From Mesobacillus sp. S13 (GTDB lineage: Bacteria; Bacillota; Bacilli; Bacillales; Cytobacillaceae): DNA of 64,000 bases. The notes beneath the pieces were generated by a model, which saw only the letters and a list, made by a program, of their open reading frames with translations, did not search any database and was not told the origin of the DNA. Location of the stretch: the NCBI RefSeq assembly GCF_020422885.1, contig NZ_CP084622.1:4421001-4485000 (forward strand), given 5' to 3'. Below are positions 43,746 through 52,255 of the stretch, piece after piece (the stretch's first letter is position 1; each line of letters starts with the position of its first letter). Position numbers and translations under genes: made by a program.

Positions 43746-44507
43746 ATGTTACATGTAACCCGAAAAAGTAAAATAAAAGAATTGATCATCGAAAAGAAAA
43801 GCGTTACCGTTTCCGAGCTGACGAAAATGTTCAAAGTGACGGAAGAAACGATCCGGCGTGACCTGAAGCAACTCGAGGATGAAGGTCTCCTTACCCGTAC
43901 CTATGGCGGGGCTTATATTTCTGAAGGAGTGCAAAACGACGTCGATGTGAACTTGCGCGAATTCATCCACGTTGAAGGCAAGAAAAAGATTGCTGCCAAA
44001 GCACTTTCCTATATAAAAAGCGGCGACTCCATCTTTCTTGACGCCTCAACGACATCCCTTGTTATCGCAGGGTTGATTTCCGATCAAAAATTAACCGTAG
44101 TAACCAACTCTATTAAAGTAGTCACAACACTGATGGGCAACCCAAACATTAAATTAGTCGTCATTGGAGGCACTCTGGCAGGTTCCTCTCTATCAAACCT
44201 CGGCCGGAATGCGGAAACCAATATGGAGCACTACTTCTTCGACACCGCCTTCATCTCATGCCGCTCTGTCAGCCGGGCGCATGGAATCACAGACTCTAAT
44301 GAGCAGCAGGCAGTCATTAGAAAGATTGCTGCTGACCATGCAAATCGAGTTTTTCTCATTGCCGATTATACAAAGTTCGATAAGACATCTTTCACCACCA
44401 TTTGCGGATTCGAGGACATCAACACTGTCATCGTCGACGAAAACCTGCCAAGGGAATGGCACGATTTCCTAAGAGATAAGGGCGTCGAGCTAGTGGAGTG
44501 TGAATGA
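43746..44507 (+). CDS. DeoR/GlpR family transcriptional regulator
   Basis: 253 residues. N-terminal winged helix KIKELIIEKKSVTVSELTKMFKVTEETIRRDLKQLEDEGLLTRTYGGAY, then the DeoRC sensor domain with AAKALSYIKSGDSIFLDASTTS, VVIGGTLAGSSLSNLG and FLIADYTKFDKTSF, which binds phosphorylated sugars. AAGGAG precedes the ATG; a TGGTATAAT extended -10 lies at 43705-43713. Divergent from the BMC operon and next to mtnA/mtnK, so a ribulose-1-phosphate-type intermediate is a likely inducer. Confidence 0.92.
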   Translation: MLHVTRKSKIKELIIEKKSVTVSELTKMFKVTEETIRRDLKQLEDEGLLTRTYGGAYISEGVQNDVDVNLREFIHVEGKKKIAAKALSYIKSGDSIFLDASTTSLVIAGLISDQKLTVVTNSIKVVTTLMGNPNIKLVVIGGTLAGSSLSNLGRNAETNMEHYFFDTAFISCRSVSRAHGITDSNEQQAVIRKIAADHANRVFLIADYTKFDKTSFTTICGFEDINTVIVDENLPREWHDFLRDKGVELVECE

Positions 44508-44518
44508 GGTAGAAAGAT

Positions 44519-44555
44519 GAAAACAGGTCGCCTATGCTGGTGACCTGTTTTGCTT
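44519..44555 (+). terminator. terminator of the DeoR-type gene
   Basis: AAAACAGGTCGCC pairs with GGTGACCTGTTTT around TATGCT, followed by a few T. Confidence 0.7.
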
Positions 44556-44602
44556 GAGAGAAAGTTAGTCCATTAACAGGACAATTTATCTCCCTGTGTT
44601 TG

Positions 44603-44793
44603 AAAATAAGAGGAAGAATTCCGTTTAAATTAGGAAATACCACTATTTCCTTAAAAATAAGCGGAGTTATTCCGCCTATACGAACCAAATCTTTAAAATT
44701 CAGCTTATTTAGAGTAGTTAACCGGAATTCTTTCGCTTATATCCGCTTCTTATGCTTCCTCTATATACATTAACCGGAAATTCTCCGCCTATT
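44603..44793. repeat. cluster of ATAAGCGGA-type intergenic repeats
   Basis: Four related units: ATAAGAGGAAGAATTCCG (from 44606), ATAAGCGGAGTTATTCCG (from 44657), and two in the opposite orientation, TTAACCGGAATTCTTTCGCT (from 44718) and TTAACCGGAAATTCTCCGCC (from 44770). The two orientations could fold on each other. The 389-base gap between the regulator and mtnA holds no gene. Confidence 0.6.
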
Positions 44794-44852
44794 AATTCTC
44801 ATTCCTTACGTTTTTCTTTTCCGTGACCATACCAGCGCACATATCCCCAACC

Positions 44853-44887
44853 CCAAAAAAATAAGCCAGCAGATCTCTCTGCCGGCT
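44853..44887 (-). terminator. terminator of the mtn/ABC operon
   Basis: On the minus strand AGCCGGCAGA pairs with TCTGCTGGCT, followed by TATTTTTTT, right after the mtnA stop. Confidence 0.8.
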
Positions 44888-44896
44888 CCTTCAATA

Positions 44897-45961
44897 CTAT
44901 TTCTTAAACATCTTCGGAAGACTCTCAGTAAATGGTGCATACGCGATTCCGTTTTCTGTGACAATCCCAGCAATCAAGCTATGATCTGTTACGTCAAAAG
45001 CCGGATTGTAGGTTTGTACATCTTTCGGTCCCATCGGCTTTTCATACCACTGTGTCGTGATTTCTTCCGCTGGTCTTAATTCGATATGGATGTCGTCACC
45101 CGTTTTGCATTCCAGGTCGACCGTCGATAGCGGTGCGCACACGTAGAATGGAATGTTGTAGTGTTTCGCAAGGATGGCTACACCAGATGTCCCGATTTTA
45201 TTGGCTGAATCTCCGTTTGCCGCAACACGGTCACATCCAACAAGCACTGCCTGGACTTTGCCTTCCTTCATGACAATGGATGCCATATTATCGCAGATCA
45301 AGGTTACATCCACACCAGCTTCCTGAAGCTCCCAGGCAGTCAAACGTGCACCTTGAAGCAGCGGGCGTGTCTCATCAGCAAACACCTTGAAATCGTAGCC
45401 TCTTTCCTGGCCGAGGTAAATTGGCGCAAGCGCTGTACCATACTTGGCAGTCGCAATCGTACCAGCGTTACAATGCGTGAGAATTCCCATGCCCGGCTCT
45501 AACAATGACAGAGCATACTCGCCAATTGACTCGCACACCTTCTCATCTTCAGCACGGATCAATTCCGATTCCTCTTTTAATGCAGCCTTCACTTCCGACG
45601 CACTCTTGCCTTCTTCTCTCTTAAAGCGGGCATCCATGCGGTCAAGCGCCCAGAAAAGATTCACAGCTGTAGGACGGGAGGACGCTAGATAATCCTTCGC
45701 CTTTTTAAAGTCTTCATACAGCTCTTCATAAGAGTCCGCCTCGGATTTCTTCGTGCCAAGATAAACTCCGTACGCGGCCGCAATCCCGATTGCCGGAGCT
45801 CCCCTTACTTTCAAAAAGTAAATTGCATCCCAAATATCCTTCAGTTCCTTCAATTCAAGAAACTTCTTTTCATTTGGTAAAAGTGTCTGGTCCAACAAGA
45901 CGAGCATATCTCTCTCATCATCGAGCCTGACCGATTGAATTGCATCCACTGGTCTTTCCAT
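44897..45961 (-). CDS. mtnA: S-methyl-5-thioribose-1-phosphate isomerase family protein
   Basis: About 354 residues from the ATG at 45961, 7 bases after GGAGGT. MtnA motifs: [16 protein letters not shown], the [17 protein letters not shown] stretch, catalytic Cys in [13 protein letters not shown] and catalytic Asp in [20 protein letters not shown]. Converts a 5-substituted ribose-1-phosphate to the ribulose-1-phosphate. The same family includes 5-deoxyribose-1-phosphate isomerases, so the natural substrate may be either. 12 bases downstream of mtnK. Confidence 0.93.
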   Translation of the reverse strand: MERPVDAIQSVRLDDERDMLVLLDQTLLPNEKKFLELKELKDIWDAIYFLKVRGAPAIGIAAAYGVYLGTKKSEADSYEELYEDFKKAKDYLASSRPTAVNLFWALDRMDARFKREEGKSASEVKAALKEESELIRAEDEKVCESIGEYALSLLEPGMGILTHCNAGTIATAKYGTALAPIYLGQERGYDFKVFADETRPLLQGARLTAWELQEAGVDVTLICDNMASIVMKEGKVQAVLVGCDRVAANGDSANKIGTSGVAILAKHYNIPFYVCAPLSTVDLECKTGDDIHIELRPAEEITTQWYEKPMGPKDVQTYNPAFDVTDHSLIAGIVTENGIAYAPFTESLPKMFKK

Positions 45962-45973
45962 TCGCACTACCTC

Positions 45974-47197
45974 CTAGATGTTTTTGAAACTTTCTTTCAC
46001 GACTTCAATAAAATCTTCACCGGTTTTCAAAGTCCCTCTTTCCATGATGAATCGCTTACCAGCTGTCAGGCACTCTTTCTCTGCAGCTGCGCGGTTTTCC
46101 AAAACGTCAATGGAGGTTATGTCTTTTACATGGGCAAGCCCGATGATTCGGCGGCAAAGCTCAAGCCCTGATACAGCAGCTGTATCTCGCAAGACAGAAT
46201 CCAAATAGTACTCTTTGAAGCCTTCGTAACGTGCCGTACGATCCGTCACTTTCTCATCCCATGCTTTAACGAACTTCTCTTTAAAAAGATCAACAATATC
46301 GATAATCGTGTTTTGAAGGTATTCCATTTGGTCTTCCCTTTGTCCCGCATCCTCAATTGTGTACTTCGCATTTGCCAGCGCGAAAGTGAGGTTGGCAATG
46401 ACATTCCCTACGTCATATCCAGCAGGGCCATAGAATGCGAATTCAGGATCAATTACTTTGGTAGAGTCTTCTTTTATAAAAACTGAACCTGTATGAAGAT
46501 CGCCATGCAGAAGCGACTGGGCATTCGTCATGAATTCGAACTTTAACTTAGCAGTTTCAAGTTGAAGCGATTTATCATTCCAGATCGTTTCCTGGACGAA
46601 GTCTCTTGAAGCCGGGAACACATCGTTTCGGTGACAATCATAGAATGGCTCTGTGTACACAAGGTCTTCAGTGATTTCACATAGCTCTGGATTCATGAAG
46701 CTTTTTACCAGCTCTTTCTTTTCCTTGTGCTCCATCACAACATCGGATGTCAGCAAAAGTGTATTGACCATATATGTAGTGATGTGGTCTGCGAATAACG
46801 GGAATTTCTTATGTTTCATCAATGCCGTACGCATGATTTCATGATCTGAAAGGTCTTCCATCGCACAGCAATTCATGATTGGGTCATAACCGTAGATTTC
46901 CGGCACAAACCCAGGCGCAAGCTTGTTCTGGAGTTCAAGGATTTCACTTTCGATCCGGTTCCTGTCAGGCGAAAGCTTGAACTCATCCGAAATCCTCGCT
47001 ACTGGACCGGCTTGTTTAACGATGACAGATTTATTATTCTTTTCATCTACTAATCTGAAAACATAGTTGAGGTTGCCGTCGCCAATCTCCTTGCACGTAA
47101 GCTCAGCATCTTCGTCAAAAAAGTTGAGTCGAGTCTTAGCGTATTCAATCGCATCTGCTTCTGTCATTGTAAAATACTCAGTTGTAAAAATAGCCAT
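45974..47197 (-). CDS. mtnK: S-methyl-5-thioribose kinase family protein
   Basis: 407 residues. MtnK features: [17 protein letters not shown] (glycine loop), [48 protein letters not shown], catalytic loop [13 protein letters not shown] and metal site [23 protein letters not shown]. Phosphorylates the 1-position of methylthioribose (or a related 5-deoxypentose) with ATP. GGGGGAA precedes the ATG. Sits between the transporter genes and mtnA. Confidence 0.92.
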   Translation of the reverse strand: MAIFTTEYFTMTEADAIEYAKTRLNFFDEDAELTCKEIGDGNLNYVFRLVDEKNNKSVIVKQAGPVARISDEFKLSPDRNRIESEILELQNKLAPGFVPEIYGYDPIMNCCAMEDLSDHEIMRTALMKHKKFPLFADHITTYMVNTLLLTSDVVMEHKEKKELVKSFMNPELCEITEDLVYTEPFYDCHRNDVFPASRDFVQETIWNDKSLQLETAKLKFEFMTNAQSLLHGDLHTGSVFIKEDSTKVIDPEFAFYGPAGYDVGNVIANLTFALANAKYTIEDAGQREDQMEYLQNTIIDIVDLFKEKFVKAWDEKVTDRTARYEGFKEYYLDSVLRDTAAVSGLELCRRIIGLAHVKDITSIDVLENRAAAEKECLTAGKRFIMERGTLKTGEDFIEVVKESFKNI

Positions 47198-47213
47198 CTT
47201 TTATTCCCCCACT

Positions 47214-48215
47214 TTACTTTTGTTTATAGTAAGTAAGCGCCAATGCAAATGCCAATACTGTTCCTTTTACAATATCCATTGCATAATACGGAACAGACAT
47301 CATGACCAGTCCATTCGCCAGGATTCCGATCAGGACCGCTCCGACAAATGTACCCAGTGCGTTCGGCTTTCCAGCTCCAAAGACGGAGAAGCCGATGAAT
47401 GCTGCGGCAACTGATTCCATCAGATATGGAGCACCAGCATTGATTTCAGCGGTCATAACACGAGAAGCGAGGACAATACCGCCGATCGCTGCGAATGTAG
47501 CTGATAGTAGATAAGCCGCAATTTTATATTTATTGACCGGAATACCTGAAAGCCTTGCTGCTTCCTTATTTCCGCCGATTACATACATATATCTTCCATG
47601 CTTTGTATACGTCAAAAGGATATGGACAAGTATGACAACAACAACCATGATCAAGATGATCCACGGTACTTGCCCTATTTTTGCGAATAATGGGCTGATG
47701 GTGCCTTCCGAGAAAGTCCCATCAGGCATAACCATGTTCTGTGAAACAGTTGCACCTTTTGTATAGGTCAGGGCAATCCCCTGAATGATGAACATTGTCG
47801 CCAGAGTCATCAGCATATCAGGAATCTTCATTTTCACGATCATGAACGAGTTCAATCCACCGACAATCAATGCAGCAGCAATGGCTGACAAGATCGCAAT
47901 GAAGGTATTTTGCGAAAACCATACAAACATCGAGATGACGACCGCATTCGAAAGGGATGCTACCGAACCGACAGACAGGTCAAAGCCGTCGACGGTCAAA
48001 GAAATCGTGATACCGATCGCGATAATAGTTACGATTGAAATGGAACGTAGGATATTAATGATATTATTCGCCTGCAAAAAACTTGGATTCGAGATTGCAA
48101 AAACTGCAATCAACACAAAAATAGTAAGAATCGTCCCATACTTATATAAAAAGTCAAAAAAGTCGAACGTCTTTCTTACTGGCTGTTTGGACGGAGCAGG
48201 ATTAGGAACGCTCAT
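47214..48215 (-). CDS. sugar ABC transporter permease (RbsC family)
   Basis: 333 residues from the ATG at 48215, with GGAGG upstream; the longer open frame to 48383 overlaps the ATPase gene and is not used. About nine membrane segments, with NILRSISIVTIIAIGITISLTVDGFDLSVGSVASLSNAV and GRYMYVIGGNKEAARLSGIPVNKYK as family signatures. Inner-membrane channel of the transporter feeding MtnK; the substrate is probably a ribose derivative. Confidence 0.9.
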   Translation of the reverse strand: MSVPNPAPSKQPVRKTFDFFDFLYKYGTILTIFVLIAVFAISNPSFLQANNIINILRSISIVTIIAIGITISLTVDGFDLSVGSVASLSNAVVISMFVWFSQNTFIAILSAIAAALIVGGLNSFMIVKMKIPDMLMTLATMFIIQGIALTYTKGATVSQNMVMPDGTFSEGTISPLFAKIGQVPWIILIMVVVVILVHILLTYTKHGRYMYVIGGNKEAARLSGIPVNKYKIAAYLLSATFAAIGGIVLASRVMTAEINAGAPYLMESVAAAFIGFSVFGAGKPNALGTFVGAVLIGILANGLVMMSVPYYAMDIVKGTVLAFALALTYYKQK

Positions 48216-48216
48216 C

Positions 48217-49722
48217 TCACTTGCCTCCTGTTGAATAGAATAATAGTTCTTCTTCGTTGGTCTTTGCCGTTTCGAGCTCTTTGGAAATCTGCCCATCATA
48301 AACGACATAGACGCGGTCAGTGATCCCGACAATTTCGGATAGTTCACACGAAGCATAAATGACCGCTTTCCCGCGCTGAGCAAGTCCGGAAATCAATTCG
48401 AATATATCTTTCTTCGCCCCGACATCGACTCCTTTGGTCGGCTCATCGAAGATATACACTTCCGCATCCGTGAGAAGCCATTTGCCGATTGCGACTTTTT
48501 GCTGGTTTCCGCCTGATAAATTCTGCACCTTCGTGTCTTCAGAAGGAGTTTTGATGCCCAGGCTGCCGATCATTTCACGCGCCTTGATTTTCTCCCCTTT
48601 AAAGTCAAGGAAGCCAAGGAACTTAGAGAAACGTTTCAGGTTGGCAGAACTCAAATTGCTCGACACCGGCTCTGCAACAAGGATTCCTTCTTTTCTTCTT
48701 TCTTCCGGGACAAGCGCGATCCCCTGTTTAACCGCTTGGTGAGGGTTCTTGATTCTCAATGTTTTCCCTTTAAGGATGATATCCCCGGCTGTTTTCCTGG
48801 TTGCGCCGAACAGCGTTTTGCATAATTCCGTTTTCCCGGCTCCGACAAGCCCGGCGACTCCGAGCACTTCCCCTGCCCTTACATGCATGGAAATCCCCTT
48901 GATCACACCTTCATCATGAAGGTTTTTCACTTCAAGGAGCGTATCGCCAATCGTCACCTGTTTTTTCGGAAACTGATCATCAAGTTTCTGCCCAAGCATA
49001 TATTCGATTACGCGGTTTGGTGTTGTTTCAGCAATTCTTTCCTTGATGACAAATTGCCCATTCCTCATAACCGTTATCTCATCACAGATTTCAAACAGCT
49101 CAGGCAAGCGGTGGGAAATGAAGATGACCCCCACATTACGCTGCTTGAGATCGCGGACGATCCGGAACAACTCATTTGTTTCAGAGTGGCTTAACGGAGC
49201 TGTCGGCTCATCAAGAATCAGAAACTTACAATCTTTTAAAATAGACCTGGCAATCAGGACCATCTGCTTCTCAGCTAGAGTCAATTCGCTGACAAGTTTT
49301 TTCGTAAGCACCTTAACATTCATACTGGCAAGAATCTCAGCAGCTTTTCGGTGAATTTCCTTCCAGCTGATGATTTGCTTTTTGCCCATATCATTCACGG
49401 TTTCGTTCAGCATGATATTCTCACCAACGGTCAAATACGGAACCAATGCCGTATCCACTTCCTGATAGACGATTTGGATTCCATAATCCTGAGAATCCTT
49501 CGGAGTGCGAATATCAATTTTCTCACCATTCAGGTAGATCTCACCGGTGTAATGGTTATAGGCACCAGAAAGCACCTTCATCAAAGTTGATTTACCAGCG
49601 CCATTCGCACCGATCAGCGCATGTGTCGTACCAGTTTCCGTTGAGAAGCTAACATCATCCAGGGCCTTCACTCCTGGAAATTCAATTGTGATATTCTTCA
49701 TTTCCAGCAACGTTCTAGTCAC
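48217..49722 (-). CDS. sugar ABC transporter ATP-binding protein (RbsA family)
   Basis: 501 residues with two ATPase halves: Walker A GANGAGKSTLMKVL, LTLAEKQMVLIARSI, LDEPTAPLS; second half AGLVGAGKTELCKTL, LSGGNQQKVAIGKWLL, FDEPTKGVDVGAKKDIF. Starts with GTG at 49722, about 8 bases after GGTGGG. The stop is one base from the permease start. Confidence 0.9.
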   Translation of the reverse strand: MTRTLLEMKNITIEFPGVKALDDVSFSTETGTTHALIGANGAGKSTLMKVLSGAYNHYTGEIYLNGEKIDIRTPKDSQDYGIQIVYQEVDTALVPYLTVGENIMLNETVNDMGKKQIISWKEIHRKAAEILASMNVKVLTKKLVSELTLAEKQMVLIARSILKDCKFLILDEPTAPLSHSETNELFRIVRDLKQRNVGVIFISHRLPELFEICDEITVMRNGQFVIKERIAETTPNRVIEYMLGQKLDDQFPKKQVTIGDTLLEVKNLHDEGVIKGISMHVRAGEVLGVAGLVGAGKTELCKTLFGATRKTAGDIILKGKTLRIKNPHQAVKQGIALVPEERRKEGILVAEPVSSNLSSANLKRFSKFLGFLDFKGEKIKAREMIGSLGIKTPSEDTKVQNLSGGNQQKVAIGKWLLTDAEVYIFDEPTKGVDVGAKKDIFELISGLAQRGKAVIYASCELSEIVGITDRVYVVYDGQISKELETAKTNEEELLFYSTGGK

Positions 49723-49763
49723 AGTTCTTTCCCACCTTCCGGCAATTGCACTTCTAAAGCAAA

Positions 49764-49790
49764 CACTCTCTTAAAGTCCATAAGAGAGTG
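49764..49790 (-). terminator. intra-operon hairpin after the binding-protein gene
   Basis: CACTCTCTTA (49764-49773) and TAAGAGAGTG (49781-49790) form a perfect 10-bp stem in the 101-base gap between binding-protein and ATPase genes. Likely a partial terminator or mRNA stabiliser giving excess binding protein. Confidence 0.6.
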
Positions 49791-49823
49791 CGCTTCCCAT
49801 GTACCTTCAATGAAACAAGATAC

Positions 49824-50939
49824 TTATTTCTTATAGTGATCCTTTAAAGTCTTCATCCAATCTTCTTCGAAAGCATCAGATTTGCCCCATCCATCGATGA
49901 TGTCAGCAAGAGTCTGCATGTTTACCGGAGAATCAGAAGATTGAAGCGTCTTTTGGTCAATTAGAGAAGCTTCTAGGTCATATGTTTGCGGAGTTTCTTC
50001 ATCAGCAAGCTTCTTTGCAAGGATTCTCATGTTCACTTCACCAATCAGCTTAGGGTCAACAGCCGCTGTATAGGCCCATGGGCTTCCTTCTTCCTGCATC
50101 AATTGAAGGTCAGCGTTAGAAACGTCGATACCGTAAATCTTGATTTCATCTCTGCCAGCTTCCTTGATCGCACGAGCTGCACCAATCGCGAAAGCATCCC
50201 AAGTAGCGAAAATTGCGTCAATTTCGCCTTTCTTATGCTTGTTAAGCATGGCAGCAACAGCATTCTGTGTCTGAACAGATGTATCAGCAGCAGCAACACC
50301 GAAGCGTTCTACTTCTTTTAGGCCAGGATTCTTTTCAAGAACATCTTTATATACATTGTTACGTCTTACCATTGGCGGAAATCCATCAACCCAAAGGTAC
50401 ACGATATTTCCTTCACCATTTGTTTCTTTAACTAACTGATCCAAAGCTAACTTTGCAAGCGCTTCGTCATCTTGAGAAGTTAACGTAACTCCGTCAACAT
50501 TCATCAAATCGCCGTTTGAGTCGAAAGTAACGACACTCTTTCCAGCTTCAGTCAATTTTTTTACATCATCTACAGTAGCAGCATCATCACCATGGGAAAT
50601 GATGAAACCGTCATAGTCTTCTTGAAGCCCTTGTGCAATGGCATCATGGAACTTCGCCGTGTCGCCATTTGCAGTAAACACATCTACTTTAAAGCCTAAT
50701 GCTTCACCTTCAGATTTAGCACCAGCAAGGAATTGAGCAGTATGGTCGTCGCCGCCGATCTTCCTGATTACCTTGATCTTCATGTCATTTCCATCTTTGA
50801 ACACTTCAGGGACGTTTTCAAAGCTTACTTTTTCGCTCCCTTTCGCAGGCTCCGATCCGCCTGAAGAGCAGCCCGTCAACAATAAGCTCATAGCCATAGC
50901 TGAAACGGCAACAGTTTTAAAGAAATTTCTTTTCTTCAT
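49824..50939 (-). CDS. sugar ABC transporter substrate-binding lipoprotein
   Basis: 371 residues. Lipobox LLLTGC at about residue 24, Ser/Gly linker, type I periplasmic binding fold with KIKVIRKIGGDDHTAQFLAGAKSEGEALGF, GFIISHGDDAATVDDVKKL, VVTFDSNGD, DAIFATWDAFAIGAARAIKEAG and IKIYGIDVSNADLQLMQE. Longer than classic RbsB. First gene of the mtn operon with AGGGGGA before its ATG. Ligand unknown; a ribose-like nucleoside breakdown product is inferred from mtnK-mtnA. Confidence 0.88.
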   Translation of the reverse strand: MKKRNFFKTVAVSAMAMSLLLTGCSSGGSEPAKGSEKVSFENVPEVFKDGNDMKIKVIRKIGGDDHTAQFLAGAKSEGEALGFKVDVFTANGDTAKFHDAIAQGLQEDYDGFIISHGDDAATVDDVKKLTEAGKSVVTFDSNGDLMNVDGVTLTSQDDEALAKLALDQLVKETNGEGNIVYLWVDGFPPMVRRNNVYKDVLEKNPGLKEVERFGVAAADTSVQTQNAVAAMLNKHKKGEIDAIFATWDAFAIGAARAIKEAGRDEIKIYGIDVSNADLQLMQEEGSPWAYTAAVDPKLIGEVNMRILAKKLADEETPQTYDLEASLIDQKTLQSSDSPVNMQTLADIIDGWGKSDAFEEDWMKTLKDHYKK

Positions 50940-51024
50940 CTTTTTTCCCCCTAAATTTTTGTTGGATTCCAGTCTATCGAGCCATATGTATCTCTGTCAT
51001 TCCTAATAGATAGAGGAATCTATT

Positions 51025-51038
51025 GTGAAGCGCTTTCA
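51025..51038. promoter_or_regulatory. cre-like element in the mtn operon leader
   Basis: The stretch TGAAGCGCTTTCA resembles a catabolite-responsive element with one A missing from the left arm (full form TGAAAGCGCTTTCA). It lies downstream of the predicted promoter, where CcpA would block transcription. Confidence 0.45.
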
Positions 51039-51095
51039 TGTTTGGTTAAATTTTATCATGACATTCTACCTTTCTACAATGTTTTTTTTGAATTG

Positions 51096-51124
51096 TTTAT
51101 AATTTATTTGGTTTTCAGACGCAA
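51096..51124 (-). promoter_or_regulatory. candidate promoter of the mtn/ABC operon
   Basis: TTGCGT (51119-51124) and TATAAA (51096-51101) with 17 bases between. Upstream, at 51137-51159, lies an A/C-rich block like the one before the BMC operon, and another (ACAAACACGAAACAAACAAA, from 51268) closer to the divergent YuiH-like gene. No SAM-riboswitch-like leader is visible. Confidence 0.45.
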
Positions 51125-51371
51125 AACCCACACAATTTTATTGTTTTATGTTGTTTTCAGGTTTTTTCGAAACTATAGTTCCATATGTATTTACAGTGGA
51201 ACAATAGATTTTCCCCCTTTAAATCTAGTAAATCTTTGTTTTCTATAAAAAATTCTATTATTCAAAAACAAACACGAAACAAACAAAAGCAAAATAACAT
51301 TTGTATAAGAAGAATGAGAATGGTAGAATCGAACATAATTTAACAGAATATTGAATCAAGGTGGGGTAGAA

Positions 51372-52034
51372 ATGTTAAAAGCAGAGCGCATAAAAAAGAT
51401 GAAAGTAAAAGAAGTGGATCCGAAGTTGAAGGGAAGACTACCAGCAGGCCAGGTTCTGACAGAGAGGTTTCCAATATTGCATGAGGGAGAAGTTCCTGAA
51501 TACGAAATGGACACATGGGACTTTAAAATCTTCGGAGAGGTAGAAGAACAGATTGTACTGACGTATACTGATCTTTTAAAAATGCCTCAGACAACGGTTA
51601 AATGCGATATCCATTGCGTAACAAGGTGGTCTAAATTCGACAACGAATTTACCGGTGTGAAGGTAAAAGACTTATTCAAGCATTATGGGATTAAACCGAA
51701 CGGAAAGTTTGTTATGGTTCACGGCGACCACGATTATGAAACGAACCTTCCTCTTGAAATGATGCTGGACGACGATGTACTGCTCGCCCACTCCTATGCT
51801 GGAAAGCCTCTTTCAAAAAAGCATGGCTGGCCGCTGAGACTTGTCGTTCCGAAACTATACTTCTGGAAAAGCTCAAAATGGGTTCGAGGTTTCGAATTTA
51901 TGAAAGAAGATAAAAGTGGATTCTGGGAAAGCAACGGATTTCATAATGACGCCGACCCTTTTAAAGAAGAAAGATTCTCCAATGATGATATGTATCTGCC
52001 AGAGGATGAGTGGGAGAAGAAAGATTTTGATTGA
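51372..52034 (+). CDS. sulfite oxidase-like molybdopterin oxidoreductase (YuiH-like)
   Basis: 220 residues from the ATG at 51372 (GGTGGGG upstream). The Mo-cofactor domain is evident: VTRWS after CDIHC (Mo-ligand Cys), VHGDHDYETNLPLEMMLDDDVLLAHSYAGKPLSKKHGWPLRLVVPKLYFWKSSKWVRGFEF. Cytosolic, no Tat signal, shorter than true sulfite oxidases. Physiological substrate unknown. Divergent from the mtn operon. Confidence 0.88.
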   Translation: MLKAERIKKMKVKEVDPKLKGRLPAGQVLTERFPILHEGEVPEYEMDTWDFKIFGEVEEQIVLTYTDLLKMPQTTVKCDIHCVTRWSKFDNEFTGVKVKDLFKHYGIKPNGKFVMVHGDHDYETNLPLEMMLDDDVLLAHSYAGKPLSKKHGWPLRLVVPKLYFWKSSKWVRGFEFMKEDKSGFWESNGFHNDADPFKEERFSNDDMYLPEDEWEKKDFD

Positions 52035-52041
52035 ATGAAGT

Positions 52042-52086
52042 AGAAAAGAGAGAAAAAACATCACTTGTTTTTCTCTCTTTTCTATT
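52042..52086. terminator. terminator of the YuiH-like gene
   Basis: AGAAAAGAGAGAAAAA (52042-52057) pairs with TTTTTCTCTCTTTTCT (52068-52083). Confidence 0.75.
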
Positions 52087-52255
52087 TATTAAACATTCTT
52101 ACTTCATGCCTAAGAAGAGATCAGCCATTTTTCGAGAATAGGACTGATCAACTAATTCTTTATGTTTGAAGAATACCTTTTTGGCATAAGGCATCAAAGA
52201 CAGTTTTGTTTAATAATTTGACTTTTATCACAACTTAAAATCTGTTGGTTTTGAC

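Noticed and set aside
43616..43834. 72-codon minus-strand frame over the DeoR-type gene start
   Set aside because: Overlaps the regulator promoter and start; hydrophobic by chance from AT-rich control DNA.
44603..44793. Possible CRISPR-like array
   Set aside because: Only four degenerate units in mixed orientation with irregular spacing; this is a palindromic intergenic repeat family.
48216..48383. N-terminal extension of the mtn-operon permease
   Set aside because: The open frame extends upstream, but the ATG at 48215 has a strong GGAGG site and the extension overlaps the ATPase coding end.
50940..51371. Possible SAM riboswitch before the mtn operon
   Set aside because: Looked for because mtnK/mtnA are often S-box genes, but no S-box-like conserved core or terminator-antiterminator layout was seen; a covariance search would settle it.
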